NCBI GenBank assembly: GCA_028291945.1
Contig: JAQGNH010000208.1
Coordinates: forward strand, 1-45,827
Length of the DNA: 45,827 bases
Direction of reading: 5' to 3'
Source: Betaproteobacteria bacterium
GTDB taxonomy: Bacteria; Pseudomonadota; Gammaproteobacteria; Burkholderiales; SG8-41
Every line of letters begins with the position of its first letter. Within the stretch, counting starts at the first letter, position 1. The notes beneath the pieces were generated by a model, which did not search any database, was not told where the DNA came from, and saw only the letters and a list, made by a program, of their open reading frames with translations. This document shows, piece by piece, positions 36,758 to 45,187 of this stretch. The position numbers and the translations under genes are program-made.

Positions 36758-38698
36758 ATGATCAAACGCTCAATTCAAAAAATGGCGCAGTGCATCGCGC
36801 TGGCTGCCGTTCTTGTTGCGGCTTCGCCCACGAGCGCTGCAGACGCCGGAGACGATTTCCTGGCGGCACGCGAAGCGTTCCGCTCGGGAGACGCACGTAA
36901 GCTCGATTTTTACGCGAGCCGCCTGCAGAGCTACGTCCTGGAGCCGTATGTTACTTTCTGGCGCCTTCGTCTGCGTCTAGACGACGCAGGCGCGCCTGAA
37001 GTCCGGCGCTTTCTCTCGTCGTATGCCGAAACGCCGCTCGCCAATCGGCTTCTGAGCGACTGGCTCAGAGGGTTGGGCCGCACACAGCAATGGGATATTT
37101 TCGACGCGGAATACGGTCGCTATAGCGGCGACGACATCGACGTCACCTGCTACGCGATCCAGTCCAAAGCGCGGATACAGCCAGAAACGCTCGCCGAAGC
37201 TAGGGCGCTGTGGTTCGTGCCGCGGGAGTTGCCGGACAACTGCAACCCCTTGTTCAACGCGCTCGTGCAGGACCAGAAGATCGCGACGGAAGACATCTGG
37301 AGCCGCGTGCGCATCGCGCTCGAAGCCGGGCAGGTGTCCATGGCACAGCGCGCGGCGGCTTACCTACCGTCAAACCAGCAGCCTGATGCCCGTGCGCTGA
37401 CCCTCATTTCCAGCAATCCCGGCGGCTTTCTCGAAAAACAGAACTTCGATCTAAAGAGCCGTGGCGGTCGTGAAGCGGTCATGTTCGCGGTATACCGCCT
37501 CGCGCGTACTTCCTCCCAGCAGGCAGCGGCGCACTGGGTCCGGGTGGAAAACCGGTTTGGTCCGGATGACCGCGCATACGTATGGGGGCAGCTCGCCCAG
37601 TTTGGCGCTATGCGCCACGATTCCGAGGCGCTCGCATGGTACGCAAAAGCCGGTGACCTGTCGGACCTGCAGCTCGCATGGAAGGTGCGTGCGGCACTGC
37701 GCCAGCGGGCCTGGCCCGAAGTCCTTGCCGCAATCGAGGGCATGACTGACAAGGAGCGCGAACAGTCTGCGTGGCGATACTGGAAAGCGCGCGCGCTCAA
37801 AACGTTCGGACGCAATGAGGAAGCGCTTGCGCTGCTGAAGCCGGTCGCGCGCGAATACAGCTTCTACGGCCAGCTCGCGCTGGAAGAATTGGGCGAGAGC
37901 ATCTCGACTCCGCCTGCGCTCTACAAACCCGGTGCCGATGAAATTCGCGCAATGGGCGAGGATCCTTCCATACGTCGGGCGCTCGAGTTCTACCGCTTGA
38001 ACCTGCGGGTGGATGCGACCCGGGAGTGGATCTGGGCAATACGCAAGTTCGACGATCGCCAGTTGCTCACCGCTGCGGAAGTCGCGCGCCGCTATCAGCT
38101 CTACGATCGGGCGATCAATACCGCAGACAAAACCGAGAGCCTGCACGATTTCAGCCTCCGTTACATAGCGCCGTACCGCGATGTGCTCAAGGTACGTGCG
38201 AGCCAGATGGGTCTCGACGAAGCGTGGGTCTACGGTCTGATTCGGCAGGAAAGCCGCTTCATCGTCGATGCCCGATCAGGTGTGGGCGCAAGCGGCCTGA
38301 TGCAGATCATGCCCGCAACTGCGAAGTGGGTCGCGAAGAAAATGGGGCTGCGCGCAATCGGGGATGCCACCGCTCTCGATACCAACGTGAGCCTCGGGAC
38401 CTATTACCTGCGGCATGTTCTCGACAGCCTGGATGGCTCGCCCGTGCTCGCTTCGGCGGCCTACAACGCCGGCCCCGGGCGGGCCCGTGCATGGCGCCCC
38501 GATACGCCAATCGAAGGCGCGATCTACGCAGAGACGATCCCATTCAACGAGACACGCGATTACGTCAAGAAGGTGATGTCCAACGCGAGCTATTACGGGC
38601 ACGTCTTCAGTCAGCAGTTGCAATCTCTGAAACAGCGTGTCGGCATTATCGGTCCACGCGTTCCCGGCACAGAGCCGACCTTGGCCGATACGCCGTAA
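36758..38698 (+). CDS. Soluble lytic murein transglycosylase
   Basis: A periplasmic enzyme cleaving peptidoglycan with formation of 1,6-anhydroMurNAc. From the ATG at 36758 the product is 646 residues: signal peptide (about 1-30, ending TSAAD), an alpha-helical superhelical U/L domain (to about 470), and a GH23 catalytic domain with Glu498 in RQESRF, GLMQIMPATAKW and SAAYNAGPGRARAW. An in-frame ATG at 36704 would add residues that spoil the signal peptide. TAGAAT at 36739-36744 is a possible -10 element, although no good -35 is seen. A reductase gene and cca follow on the same strand. Confidence 0.93.
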   Translation: MIKRSIQKMAQCIALAAVLVAASPTSAADAGDDFLAAREAFRSGDARKLDFYASRLQSYVLEPYVTFWRLRLRLDDAGAPEVRRFLSSYAETPLANRLLSDWLRGLGRTQQWDIFDAEYGRYSGDDIDVTCYAIQSKARIQPETLAEARALWFVPRELPDNCNPLFNALVQDQKIATEDIWSRVRIALEAGQVSMAQRAAAYLPSNQQPDARALTLISSNPGGFLEKQNFDLKSRGGREAVMFAVYRLARTSSQQAAAHWVRVENRFGPDDRAYVWGQLAQFGAMRHDSEALAWYAKAGDLSDLQLAWKVRAALRQRAWPEVLAAIEGMTDKEREQSAWRYWKARALKTFGRNEEALALLKPVAREYSFYGQLALEELGESISTPPALYKPGADEIRAMGEDPSIRRALEFYRLNLRVDATREWIWAIRKFDDRQLLTAAEVARRYQLYDRAINTADKTESLHDFSLRYIAPYRDVLKVRASQMGLDEAWVYGLIRQESRFIVDARSGVGASGLMQIMPATAKWVAKKMGLRAIGDATALDTNVSLGTYYLRHVLDSLDGSPVLASAAYNAGPGRARAWRPDTPIEGAIYAETIPFNETRDYVKKVMSNASYYGHVFSQQLQSLKQRVGIIGPRVPGTEPTLADTP

Positions 38699-38869
38699 TG
38701 CGGCCTAGCACTCAGCGTTAGGACGCAAGGTCCAGCACTTCGGACGTCGATACCAGTATTCTTGGTCGTCTAATCGCCTCATAATTGCTATTTACACCCT
38801 GACTTTGCGGTTGCGATTGGCAATCAAGCCGCCGGTTAACGCCTGACCGCAGCGCCTTTACCCTCTCAC

Positions 38870-39817
38870 ATGATCATAAACGACGTCTGTGTCCTCGGCG
38901 GTTCCGGCTTTGTCGGGCGTCACGTGTGCCATCAGCTCGTCGCGCGTGGATATCGCGTGACCGTGCCCACACGCGACCGCGAGCGCGCGAAGGACGACCT
39001 TATCCCGCTGCCGACAGCCGACGTAATCACCGCAAACGTGCACGATCCGGAGACGCTCGTAAGGCTCATGCGCGGATGCGACGCCGTCATCAATCTTGTC
39101 GGCGTGCTGCACGACGGACGAGGGAACGGAAGCTTCCAGCAGGCGCACGTCGAGCTCGCGCGCAAAGTCGTGGAGGCGTGCCGGCGCACGGGTATCCGCC
39201 GGCTTCTGCACATGAGCGCACTCAATGCGAACCCTAATGCCTCAAGTGCGTATCTGCGCTCGAAAGGCGAAGCCGAGAGCATCGTTCGGCGATCGGACCT
39301 GGACTTCACGATCTTCCGGCCTTCGGTGATTTTCGGACGCGAAGACCACTTTCTCAATCTGTTCGCGCAGCTTCAGCGTCTGTTCCCAGTGCTTTTCCTC
39401 GCGATGCCCTCAGCGCGCTTCCAACCGATATTCGTGGAGGATGTGGCTGCCGTGTTCGTTGCAAGCCTTACGCGGCTCGAGAGTTTCGGGCTTGCTTATG
39501 ATCTTGTCGGCCCGAAGGTCTACAAGCTGCGCGAGCTCGTGAAGTACGTCGGCACGCTCACCGGTCACCGTCGGCCCATCATTGGACTCGGTCCGCGCTT
39601 TTCGTACTTACAAGCCTTTGCAATGGAGCTGTTGCCTGGAAAGCTCATGACGCGCGACAACATCGAATCGATGAAGCTCGACAGCGTTTCTGCAACCACG
39701 CTTCCGTTCGGTGTCACCCCAACTGCCCTCGAAGCGGTTGCGCCAGAGTGGCTCGCACAGCGCACGCCGCGCGGGCGTTATCAGCTTTTTCGGGATCGTT
39801 CCCACCGTGTGCAGTAA
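38870..39817 (+). CDS. NDUFA9-like NAD(P)-binding SDR protein
   Basis: A 315-residue atypical short-chain dehydrogenase/epimerase-like protein, the bacterial relative of complex I accessory subunit NDUFA9. The nucleotide fold starts at once (VCVLGGSGFVGRHVCHQL), followed by DAVINLVGVLHD, HMSALNANPNASSAYLRSKG with a Ser-Tyr-Lys-like arrangement, and FRPSVIFGREDHFLN. No membrane segment is clear, and its substrate is unknown; ubiquinone-related roles are suggested for relatives. It lies between slt and cca, an order that recurs in betaproteobacteria. Confidence 0.88.
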   Translation: MIINDVCVLGGSGFVGRHVCHQLVARGYRVTVPTRDRERAKDDLIPLPTADVITANVHDPETLVRLMRGCDAVINLVGVLHDGRGNGSFQQAHVELARKVVEACRRTGIRRLLHMSALNANPNASSAYLRSKGEAESIVRRSDLDFTIFRPSVIFGREDHFLNLFAQLQRLFPVLFLAMPSARFQPIFVEDVAAVFVASLTRLESFGLAYDLVGPKVYKLRELVKYVGTLTGHRRPIIGLGPRFSYLQAFAMELLPGKLMTRDNIESMKLDSVSATTLPFGVTPTALEAVAPEWLAQRTPRGRYQLFRDRSHRVQ

Positions 39818-39922
39818 TACGGTCCACTGCAGGCGTAAACCGTAAAATACGGACATCCGTGAAGGGCGGCCGGGGCAGGAGCGCGTGCGTCATGCGCTTT
39901 CGCGTTTCGGCTGACGCAGGAA

Positions 39923-41026
39923 ATGAAAATTTACGCAGTGGGCGGTGCCGTGCGAGACGAGCTCCTCGGGCTGCCGGTTAAAGACCGCGATTACGTCGTC
40001 GTGGGCGCGACGCCAGACGAAATGATCGAGCTCGGCTATCGCGCGGTTGGAAAAGACTTTCCCGTATTCCTTCATCCGGAGACGCATGAAGAATATGCGC
40101 TGGCTCGTACCGAGCGCAAATCCGGCCGCGGTTATCACGGCTTTCAATTTCATGCGACTCCGGACGTTACGCTCGAACAGGATCTTGCGCGACGCGACCT
40201 TACCATCAATGCGATGGCGCGTGATGAGGAAGGGCGGCTGATCGATCCATTCAATGGCGCGGATGATCTCAGCGAAGGTGTGTTGCGTCATGTGAGTTCC
40301 GCCTTTGCGGAAGACCCCGTTCGTATACTGCGCCTCGCCCGCTTCGCGTCCCGCTTCGGATTCGCCATCGCGCCGGAGACGGCAGATCTCATGCGCGAAA
40401 TGGTCACGAGTGGAGAAGCTGATTTCCTCGTGGCCGAGCGCGTCTGGCAGGAACTGGCCCGCGGGCTCATGGAAGAGCGGCCCTCGCGATTGTTCCAAGT
40501 CCTGCAGGATTCAGGTGCGCTTGCACGCATAGCGCCGGAAATCGCCGCGATTTTTCAAGACACGGACGCTGCACAAAACGTTATGGACGCATTGGACGAC
40601 GCAGCAGGCGCGGGAGAGCCTCTCGAAGGCCGCTTTGCTGTGCTCGCACGTTCCATGGATCCCTATGCTGTCGAAGCCATGGCGAATCGCTTAAAGGTTC
40701 CCTTCGCTGTACGTGATCTGGGCGTCCTCGCCGCGCGCCATGCGAACTCCATCGTGGACGCCGACGCGCTCACACCCGAAGCGATCCTTGAATTGCTCAA
40801 CGCAACGGATGCGTGGCGCAGGCCAGAGCGCTTCTCAGAGCTGTTGCGGGCAGCGCTTGCCGGAGAGCCCGACCGCGCTCGTGCAATACGGCGTCTGCAG
40901 CGAGCGCGTGAGGCGGGCGCATCCGTTGACGGCGCTGCGATCGCGAAGGAAAGCTCGAAGACTGACGACATCCGCAGCCGCGTCAACGCAGCCCGCCTCG
41001 ACGCGATACGCGCAGCACTCGCGTAG
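39923..41026 (+). CDS. cca: CCA tRNA nucleotidyltransferase
   Basis: Adds or repairs the 3' CCA end of tRNAs. The 367-residue class II enzyme has YAVGGAVRDELLGL and the catalytic acidic pair in KDRDYVVVG, the family B motif RRDLTINAMA, and the nucleotide-selecting region EDPVRILRLARFASRFGF. It is shorter than the E. coli enzyme (412 residues) and I see no HD phosphohydrolase motif in the C-terminal part, so it is likely the form without phosphatase activity. A 28-base perfect palindrome begins 57 bases after the stop. Confidence 0.96.
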   Translation: MKIYAVGGAVRDELLGLPVKDRDYVVVGATPDEMIELGYRAVGKDFPVFLHPETHEEYALARTERKSGRGYHGFQFHATPDVTLEQDLARRDLTINAMARDEEGRLIDPFNGADDLSEGVLRHVSSAFAEDPVRILRLARFASRFGFAIAPETADLMREMVTSGEADFLVAERVWQELARGLMEERPSRLFQVLQDSGALARIAPEIAAIFQDTDAAQNVMDALDDAAGAGEPLEGRFAVLARSMDPYAVEAMANRLKVPFAVRDLGVLAARHANSIVDADALTPEAILELLNATDAWRRPERFSELLRAALAGEPDRARAIRRLQRAREAGASVDGAAIAKESSKTDDIRSRVNAARLDAIRAALA

Positions 41027-41082
41027 CATGCGTCGCCGTCCGTTGGTCGTGCGGTAACTGGAGAGCATAGGGAAGGCGGGTT

Positions 41083-41110
41083 ATGGGAGGAAACCCAGGT
41101 TTCCTCCCAT
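41083..41110. repeat. 28-base perfect inverted repeat between cca and the GST gene
   Basis: ATGGGAGGAAACC (41083-41095), CA, then GGTTTCCTCCCAT (41098-41110) gives a perfect 13-bp stem. A T-rich run (ATTTTTG) comes only 14 bases later, so if it ends cca transcription it is not canonical. It also lies 35 bases upstream of the GST start and could influence that gene. Confidence 0.75.
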
Positions 41111-41145
41111 TCGATAAGAAGTCATTTTTGAGCGGAGCGATAAAA

Positions 41146-41763
41146 ATGATCGAGCTTTATACCTGGAGCACGCCAAACGGACGGAAGGTTTCCATCATGC
41201 TCGAGGAGCTCGGCGAGCCGTACAACGTGCATCCGATCAACATCGGCAAGGGCGATCAGTTCACCCCCGAATTCGTCGCGATCAATCCAAACAGCAAGAT
41301 ACCGGCTATCGTCGATAAAGACGGTCCTGACAGCAAGCCGATTTCGATCATGGAATCCGGCGCGATCCTGATTTACCTCGCCGAAAAAGCCGGAAAGCTC
41401 CTTCCGAGCTCCGCCCGCACCCGTTTGACGGCGCTGCAATGGCTCATGTTCCAGATGGGTGGAGTGGGCCCCATGTTCGGTCAGGTGCATCACTTCCTGC
41501 GTGCCGCCAAGGAACCTGTGCCGTACGCAATCGAGCGCTACACGACTGAAACACGCCGGCTGTACGGAGTACTGAACGAGCGGCTCAGAGAGCACGAGTA
41601 CCTGGCAGACGAGTACTCGATTGCAGACATCTCAACATACCCGTGGACGGCGCGTTACGAGTGGCACAAGACTCGTCTGGAAGACTTCCCGAACGTCAAA
41701 CGGTGGTTCGATGCGATCTCGGCACGGCTGGCGGTTCAGCGCGGAATGAAAGTCCCGTCATAA
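41146..41763 (+). CDS. Glutathione S-transferase family protein (YfcG/YghU-like)
   Basis: From the ATG at 41146 the product has 205 residues: a thioredoxin-fold N-terminal domain (YTWSTPNGRKVSIMLEELG, with Thr-Pro-Asn at the active-site turn, then NPNSKIPAIVD and MESGAILIYLAEK for glutathione binding) and an all-helical C-terminal domain. The TPNG active site is that of the Nu-class disulfide-bond reductases YfcG/YghU rather than a Ser/Cys GST. AGCGGAG lies ahead of the start. The frame is open upstream through the palindrome, so a start at 41083 is formally possible but unlikely. Confidence 0.92.
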   Translation: MIELYTWSTPNGRKVSIMLEELGEPYNVHPINIGKGDQFTPEFVAINPNSKIPAIVDKDGPDSKPISIMESGAILIYLAEKAGKLLPSSARTRLTALQWLMFQMGGVGPMFGQVHHFLRAAKEPVPYAIERYTTETRRLYGVLNERLREHEYLADEYSIADISTYPWTARYEWHKTRLEDFPNVKRWFDAISARLAVQRGMKVPS

Positions 41764-41840
41764 CGGTAAACGCCTCGCACCACTGAACAAACCAGCGCCA
41801 GCCAAAACCTTGGCGTTGGTTAGCTATCGGTTTCCATCTG

Positions 41841-42110
41841 TCACCGCCTCGCAGGCCGAGCATAGTGTTGCAGCACTAGCACGATCTCCTCCGTTTTGAG
41901 CTCGGGCGTCGTGCGAAGATCTGCGGCGCCGTGACGGTGTTGTCCAGGGCATGTGCTGGGTCATCCGTTCGACCACGCGGGGCCACCGCTTGCATCTGCA
42001 TTTGCGGACTTGGTAGATGATGACACTGGACGCAGTACCGGACTGCGCGTCCCCGACGTGGGGCCGAACCAATGCGACCGGAATGAGGCGCACGTTTGCC
42101 AGCGCCTTTA
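41841..42110 (-). pseudogene. Decayed small c-type cytochrome gene
   Basis: Three minus-strand frames must be joined to read a c-type cytochrome-like protein. The first frame gives RYCVQCHHLPSPQM, a heme-binding CxxCH followed by the usual LP.P. The second gives KRWPRVVERMTQHM, a typical helix of small cytochromes. The third gives RTTPELKTEEIVLVLQHYARPARR and ends at the TGA read from 41843-41841. At least two frameshifts separate them, and the signal peptide is not clear. I read this as a pseudogene; sequencing error is the alternative, though neighbouring genes are all intact. It follows the MidA-like methyltransferase gene on the same strand. The rest of 41764-42114 holds nothing else I support. 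Confidence 0.68.
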
Positions 42111-42114
42111 CGAT

Positions 42115-43287
42115 TCAAAGCGTATGCGTCCGGTCACCGCGCGTGAATCCGATGAGCGGCACATCGATTCCGCGACCCAGAGCAATTACTTTGAAAAGCT
42201 CTCCCATCTCGGCCGGCGAAAGAAGCTTGTGTGCCGCGGATGCGACGGGCGCGTATGCGCGAGCGTCATTGGCGGGCGTCTCGGCGAGAAGATCGGTGAT
42301 GCCGCAGTTGATCAGAAACTGCGCCTGTGCCGTGTAACCGAGGACCCGGTGACCCGCTTCGACGCCTGCGTCTGCAACTGCGGTGAAGTCGACGTGCGCG
42401 GTGATGTCCTGCAACCCGGGCAGGACGAACGGATCGGTGTGGACCTGCTGACGGTAATGGCACATGAGCGTACCGCGCGAGCGCTGCGGATGGTAGTACT
42501 CCGCCCTCGGAAATCCGTAGTCGAAGAAGAGCAGAGCGCCACGCGCGATGCGGCGGGCGAAACTTTTGACGAAAGCGCGCGACGCCAAATTGATTTCGGT
42601 CTCGTAGTCGTCCGGAAGATCAAGCGCTCTTGCAGCGGCCAGGAGCGGTGCGCCGGCGGGTCGAAAGATCCGCTCGAACGCCTCGCCATTCGCGTCCTCG
42701 CCGACACCCAACTCGTCGATGTGCCCTCCGGAGCGAGTGCGTATAACGTGCGCCGGCATCGCGTCGAGTACTTCATTTGCGATGAGGATGGCGTCTGTGC
42801 TGTGCGGTAGTGTTTCGAGCCATTGCACCCGCCCGATCGCGTTCGGAACGGCGCTCGCAATGCGCTCCCGCTGTCGCTCTCTGAAATCGGCGCTGACCTC
42901 GAGGATCTGATAGTGCTCCGGAAGGCGATCGAGCGCGGAAAGCGACTGCAGCAGGTCAGTCGCAAGTGCGCCGCTCCCGGCACCGACTTCTATGATCGTG
43001 CGAACGCCTGTTTCCATCAGTTGCCCAATCTGTCGGGCGACGCTACGCCCGAACAATGGCGAGATTTCCGGGGCAGTGACGAAATCGCCGCCGGGCCCGA
43101 GCTTTGTGCTGCCTGCGCTGTAATAGCCTGCCCCAGGCGAGTACAGAGCGAGCTCCATGTAGCGCGCGAAGCTGATCCAGCCGCCCGATGCTGCGATTTC
43201 GGAGCGGATCTGCTGCTGGAGCTCGGCGCTCAACGCCAGTGCGTCGGCAGGCGGCAACGGAAGATGGGAGAGATAGGTCGGCAACAC
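42115..43287 (-). CDS. MidA/NDUFAF7-like SAM-dependent methyltransferase
   Basis: A 390-residue protein of COG1565. The opening LSAELQQQIRSEIAASGGWISFARYMELALYSPGAGYY is the family signature (shown only in part: ISFARYMELALYSPGAGYY), followed by DFVTAPEISPLFG and the SAM-binding IEVGAGSGALATDLL. In mitochondria NDUFAF7 methylates an arginine of complex I; the bacterial target is unknown. The start is GTG at 43287, with a TTG one codon in as alternative. The NDUFA9-like gene nearby is another complex I-linked relative. It is divergent from the pteridine reductase gene. Confidence 0.9.
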   Translation of the reverse strand: MLPTYLSHLPLPPADALALSAELQQQIRSEIAASGGWISFARYMELALYSPGAGYYSAGSTKLGPGGDFVTAPEISPLFGRSVARQIGQLMETGVRTIIEVGAGSGALATDLLQSLSALDRLPEHYQILEVSADFRERQRERIASAVPNAIGRVQWLETLPHSTDAILIANEVLDAMPAHVIRTRSGGHIDELGVGEDANGEAFERIFRPAGAPLLAAARALDLPDDYETEINLASRAFVKSFARRIARGALLFFDYGFPRAEYYHPQRSRGTLMCHYRQQVHTDPFVLPGLQDITAHVDFTAVADAGVEAGHRVLGYTAQAQFLINCGITDLLAETPANDARAYAPVASAAHKLLSPAEMGELFKVIALGRGIDVPLIGFTRGDRTHTL

Positions 43288-43372
43288 GAAGACCGATGAT
43301 GATTCAATACGTTAGAATAAACAACATCCCTCGTATCGCGCCGTTCACGGCGGCGCGTCGAATTCTCAAACG

Positions 43373-44128
43373 ATGAGCGCTGCGCTGGAAGACAAAGCGG
43401 TTTTGATTACCGGTGGCGCACGCCGCGTCGGAGCTTCGATTGCGCGCCGCCTGCATGCAGTGGGTGCGAATCTCGTCATCCATTACCGCTCGTCAGCAAA
43501 GGAAGCGCGTGAGCTGAGGGACGAGCTCACGGCGGCGCGCGCAGGTTCAGTCGTGCTCGTGCAAGGTGACCTGCTGAAGCCCGCGAATCTGGCGGGCTTG
43601 ATCAAGGATGCCGTGAAGGCGTATGGGCGCATCGATGCCCTCGTCAACAATGCCTCGAGCTTTTATCCCACGGCGATGGGCGAGATTACCGAGAAGGCGT
43701 GGGACGACCTCATCGGAACGAATCTCAAAGCGCCTTTGTTCCTGTCGCAGGCGGCTGCGCGAGAGCTCAGGAAAAGCCACGGTGCGATCGTCAACATCAT
43801 CGACATTCACGCCGACTTTCCGATGAAAAATTACGTCGTCTACAACATCGCAAAAGGCGGGCTCGTTGCGCTGACGCGCTCGCTTGCACGGGAGCTCGGT
43901 CCTGACGTGCGGGTTAATGGTGTCGCTCCCGGCACGATTCTGTGGCCCGACGACGACGCGTGGAAAGACGAAGTGTCGCGTCAGCGCATCATGAACCAGA
44001 CTGCGCTGAAGCGAATCGGCGAACCGGACGATATCGCCAAGGCCGTCGAGTTTCTGCTGATCGCCGCGCCTTATGTCACCGGCCAGGTGCTTGCAGTGGA
44101 CGGCGGCCGAAGCGTGATGATCGGCTGA
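43373..44128 (+). CDS. Pteridine reductase (FolM/PTR1-like SDR)
   Basis: A 251-residue short-chain dehydrogenase. The cofactor motif is TGGARRVG, the arginine-containing TGxxxRxG that marks pteridine reductases using NADPH; next are VNNASSFYPT, the active-site NYVVYNIAKGG (Tyr and Lys of YxxxK) and RVNGVAPGTILWP. The usual catalytic Ser is replaced by Asp in IIDIHAD, again as in PTR1/FolM. It likely reduces dihydromonapterin or dihydrofolate. It lies between the MidA-like gene and ttcA, a conserved betaproteobacterial neighbourhood. Confidence 0.92.
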   Translation: MSAALEDKAVLITGGARRVGASIARRLHAVGANLVIHYRSSAKEARELRDELTAARAGSVVLVQGDLLKPANLAGLIKDAVKAYGRIDALVNNASSFYPTAMGEITEKAWDDLIGTNLKAPLFLSQAAARELRKSHGAIVNIIDIHADFPMKNYVVYNIAKGGLVALTRSLARELGPDVRVNGVAPGTILWPDDDAWKDEVSRQRIMNQTALKRIGEPDDIAKAVEFLLIAAPYVTGQVLAVDGGRSVMIG

Positions 44129-44227
44129 TGGCACTGAGGACACGTGAACGCTAAAGACCAAAGCAAGGGTGCTAGCGCAGATGCGCATTCCCTGCGGTAA
44201 CCAGATGGCAACAGCGATAGTGATCAA

Positions 44228-45094
44228 ATGACGAGTCAAGCGGCAACGGTGGTCGCAATGCCGAAGGAGATCTACGAGGCGAACAAGCTTGCCAAGCGTT
44301 TGCGGCGCCTCGTCGGACAGGCCGTAGGCGACTACGACATGATCCGCGACGGCGACAAAGTCATGGTCTGCCTGTCGGGTGGCAAGGACAGTTACGGGCT
44401 GCTCGACATTCTGCTCCATCTGAAAAAACGCGCTCCGGTCGCATTTGATCTGGTAGCCGTCAATCTGGACCAGAAGCAGCCGGGTTTTCCGGAGCACGTG
44501 CTGCCGGAGTACCTCGAGTCGCTCGGCGTGCCTTATCACATTGCCGTTCAGGATACCTACAGCGTCGTGAAGCGCGTCATCCCGGAAGGCAAGACGATGT
44601 GCTCGCTGTGTTCGCGCTTGCGCCGCGGGGTGCTCTATCGCGTAGCGAACGAGCTTGGCGCAACCAAAATCGCGCTCGGTCATCATCGCGACGACATCAT
44701 CGAGACGTTTTTTCTGAATCTGTTTTTCGGTGGAAAGCTTAAGGCCATGTCGCCGAAGCTCGTATCGGACGACGGCCGGCATGTGGTTATCCGCCCACTC
44801 GTATATTGCGAAGAGGCCGATCTCGAAGCGTACGCCGAGCTTCAGCAGTTCCCCATCATTCCGTGCACGCTGTGCGGCTCGCAGGAGAACCTCCAGCGCA
44901 AGCACGTCAAGACCATGCTGCGTGAGTGGGAGAAGCGGTATCCCGGGCGGATCGAGAACATTATGCGCAGCCTGCAAAACGCGAGTCCGTCGCACTTGCT
45001 TGATCGAAAGCTGTTCGATTTCGATAAGGTGATTGCCGACGGTACCCCAAAGACCGATGGCGATAAAGCCTTAGATATCAATCACCTGCTTTAA
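44228..45094 (+). CDS. ttcA: tRNA 2-thiocytidine synthase TtcA
   Basis: TtcA thiolates C32 of certain tRNAs. The 288-residue protein has the PP-loop [13 protein letters not shown] (SGGKDS at 50-55) and the cysteines that hold its iron-sulfur cluster, [10 protein letters not shown] (Cys125, Cys128) and the later [12 protein letters not shown] (Cys213, Cys216). [10 protein letters not shown], the second ATP-site motif, is present. The ATG at 44228 gives a leader close to that of homologues. About 90 bases separate it from the promoter of the next gene. Confidence 0.97.
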   Translation: MTSQAATVVAMPKEIYEANKLAKRLRRLVGQAVGDYDMIRDGDKVMVCLSGGKDSYGLLDILLHLKKRAPVAFDLVAVNLDQKQPGFPEHVLPEYLESLGVPYHIAVQDTYSVVKRVIPEGKTMCSLCSRLRRGVLYRVANELGATKIALGHHRDDIIETFFLNLFFGGKLKAMSPKLVSDDGRHVVIRPLVYCEEADLEAYAELQQFPIIPCTLCGSQENLQRKHVKTMLREWEKRYPGRIENIMRSLQNASPSHLLDRKLFDFDKVIADGTPKTDGDKALDINHLL

Positions 45095-45152
45095 GTAAGC
45101 CAGCGCTCACACTTTGGTGTCGATGTGGGGTGCCTTACGCGTATTGCCTAGT

Positions 45153-45181
45153 TTGTCAAAGTGAGTTTGACATGCTAGTCT
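45153..45181 (+). promoter_or_regulatory. Candidate promoter giving a leaderless mRNA
   Basis: TTGTCA (45153-45158) and TAGTCT (45176-45181) are 17 bases apart, a fair sigma-70 match. Initiation about seven bases after the -10 would fall at or next to the ATG at 45188, and no ribosome site is seen before that ATG, consistent with a leaderless transcript. Confidence 0.5.
45154..45172. promoter_or_regulatory. Palindromic operator candidate
   Basis: TGTCAAA (45154-45160), GTGAG, TTTGACA (45166-45172) is a perfect 7-bp inverted repeat with a 5-base spacer. It overlaps the -35 element and spacer of the promoter for the HTH gene 16 bases downstream, so autorepression by that HTH is a natural guess. 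Confidence 0.6.
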
Positions 45182-45187
45182 TAGCTC

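Noticed and set aside
43547-44995. 482-codon minus-strand frame opposite the pteridine reductase and ttcA genes
   Set aside because: Spans two well-supported plus-strand genes and their gap; shadow frame.
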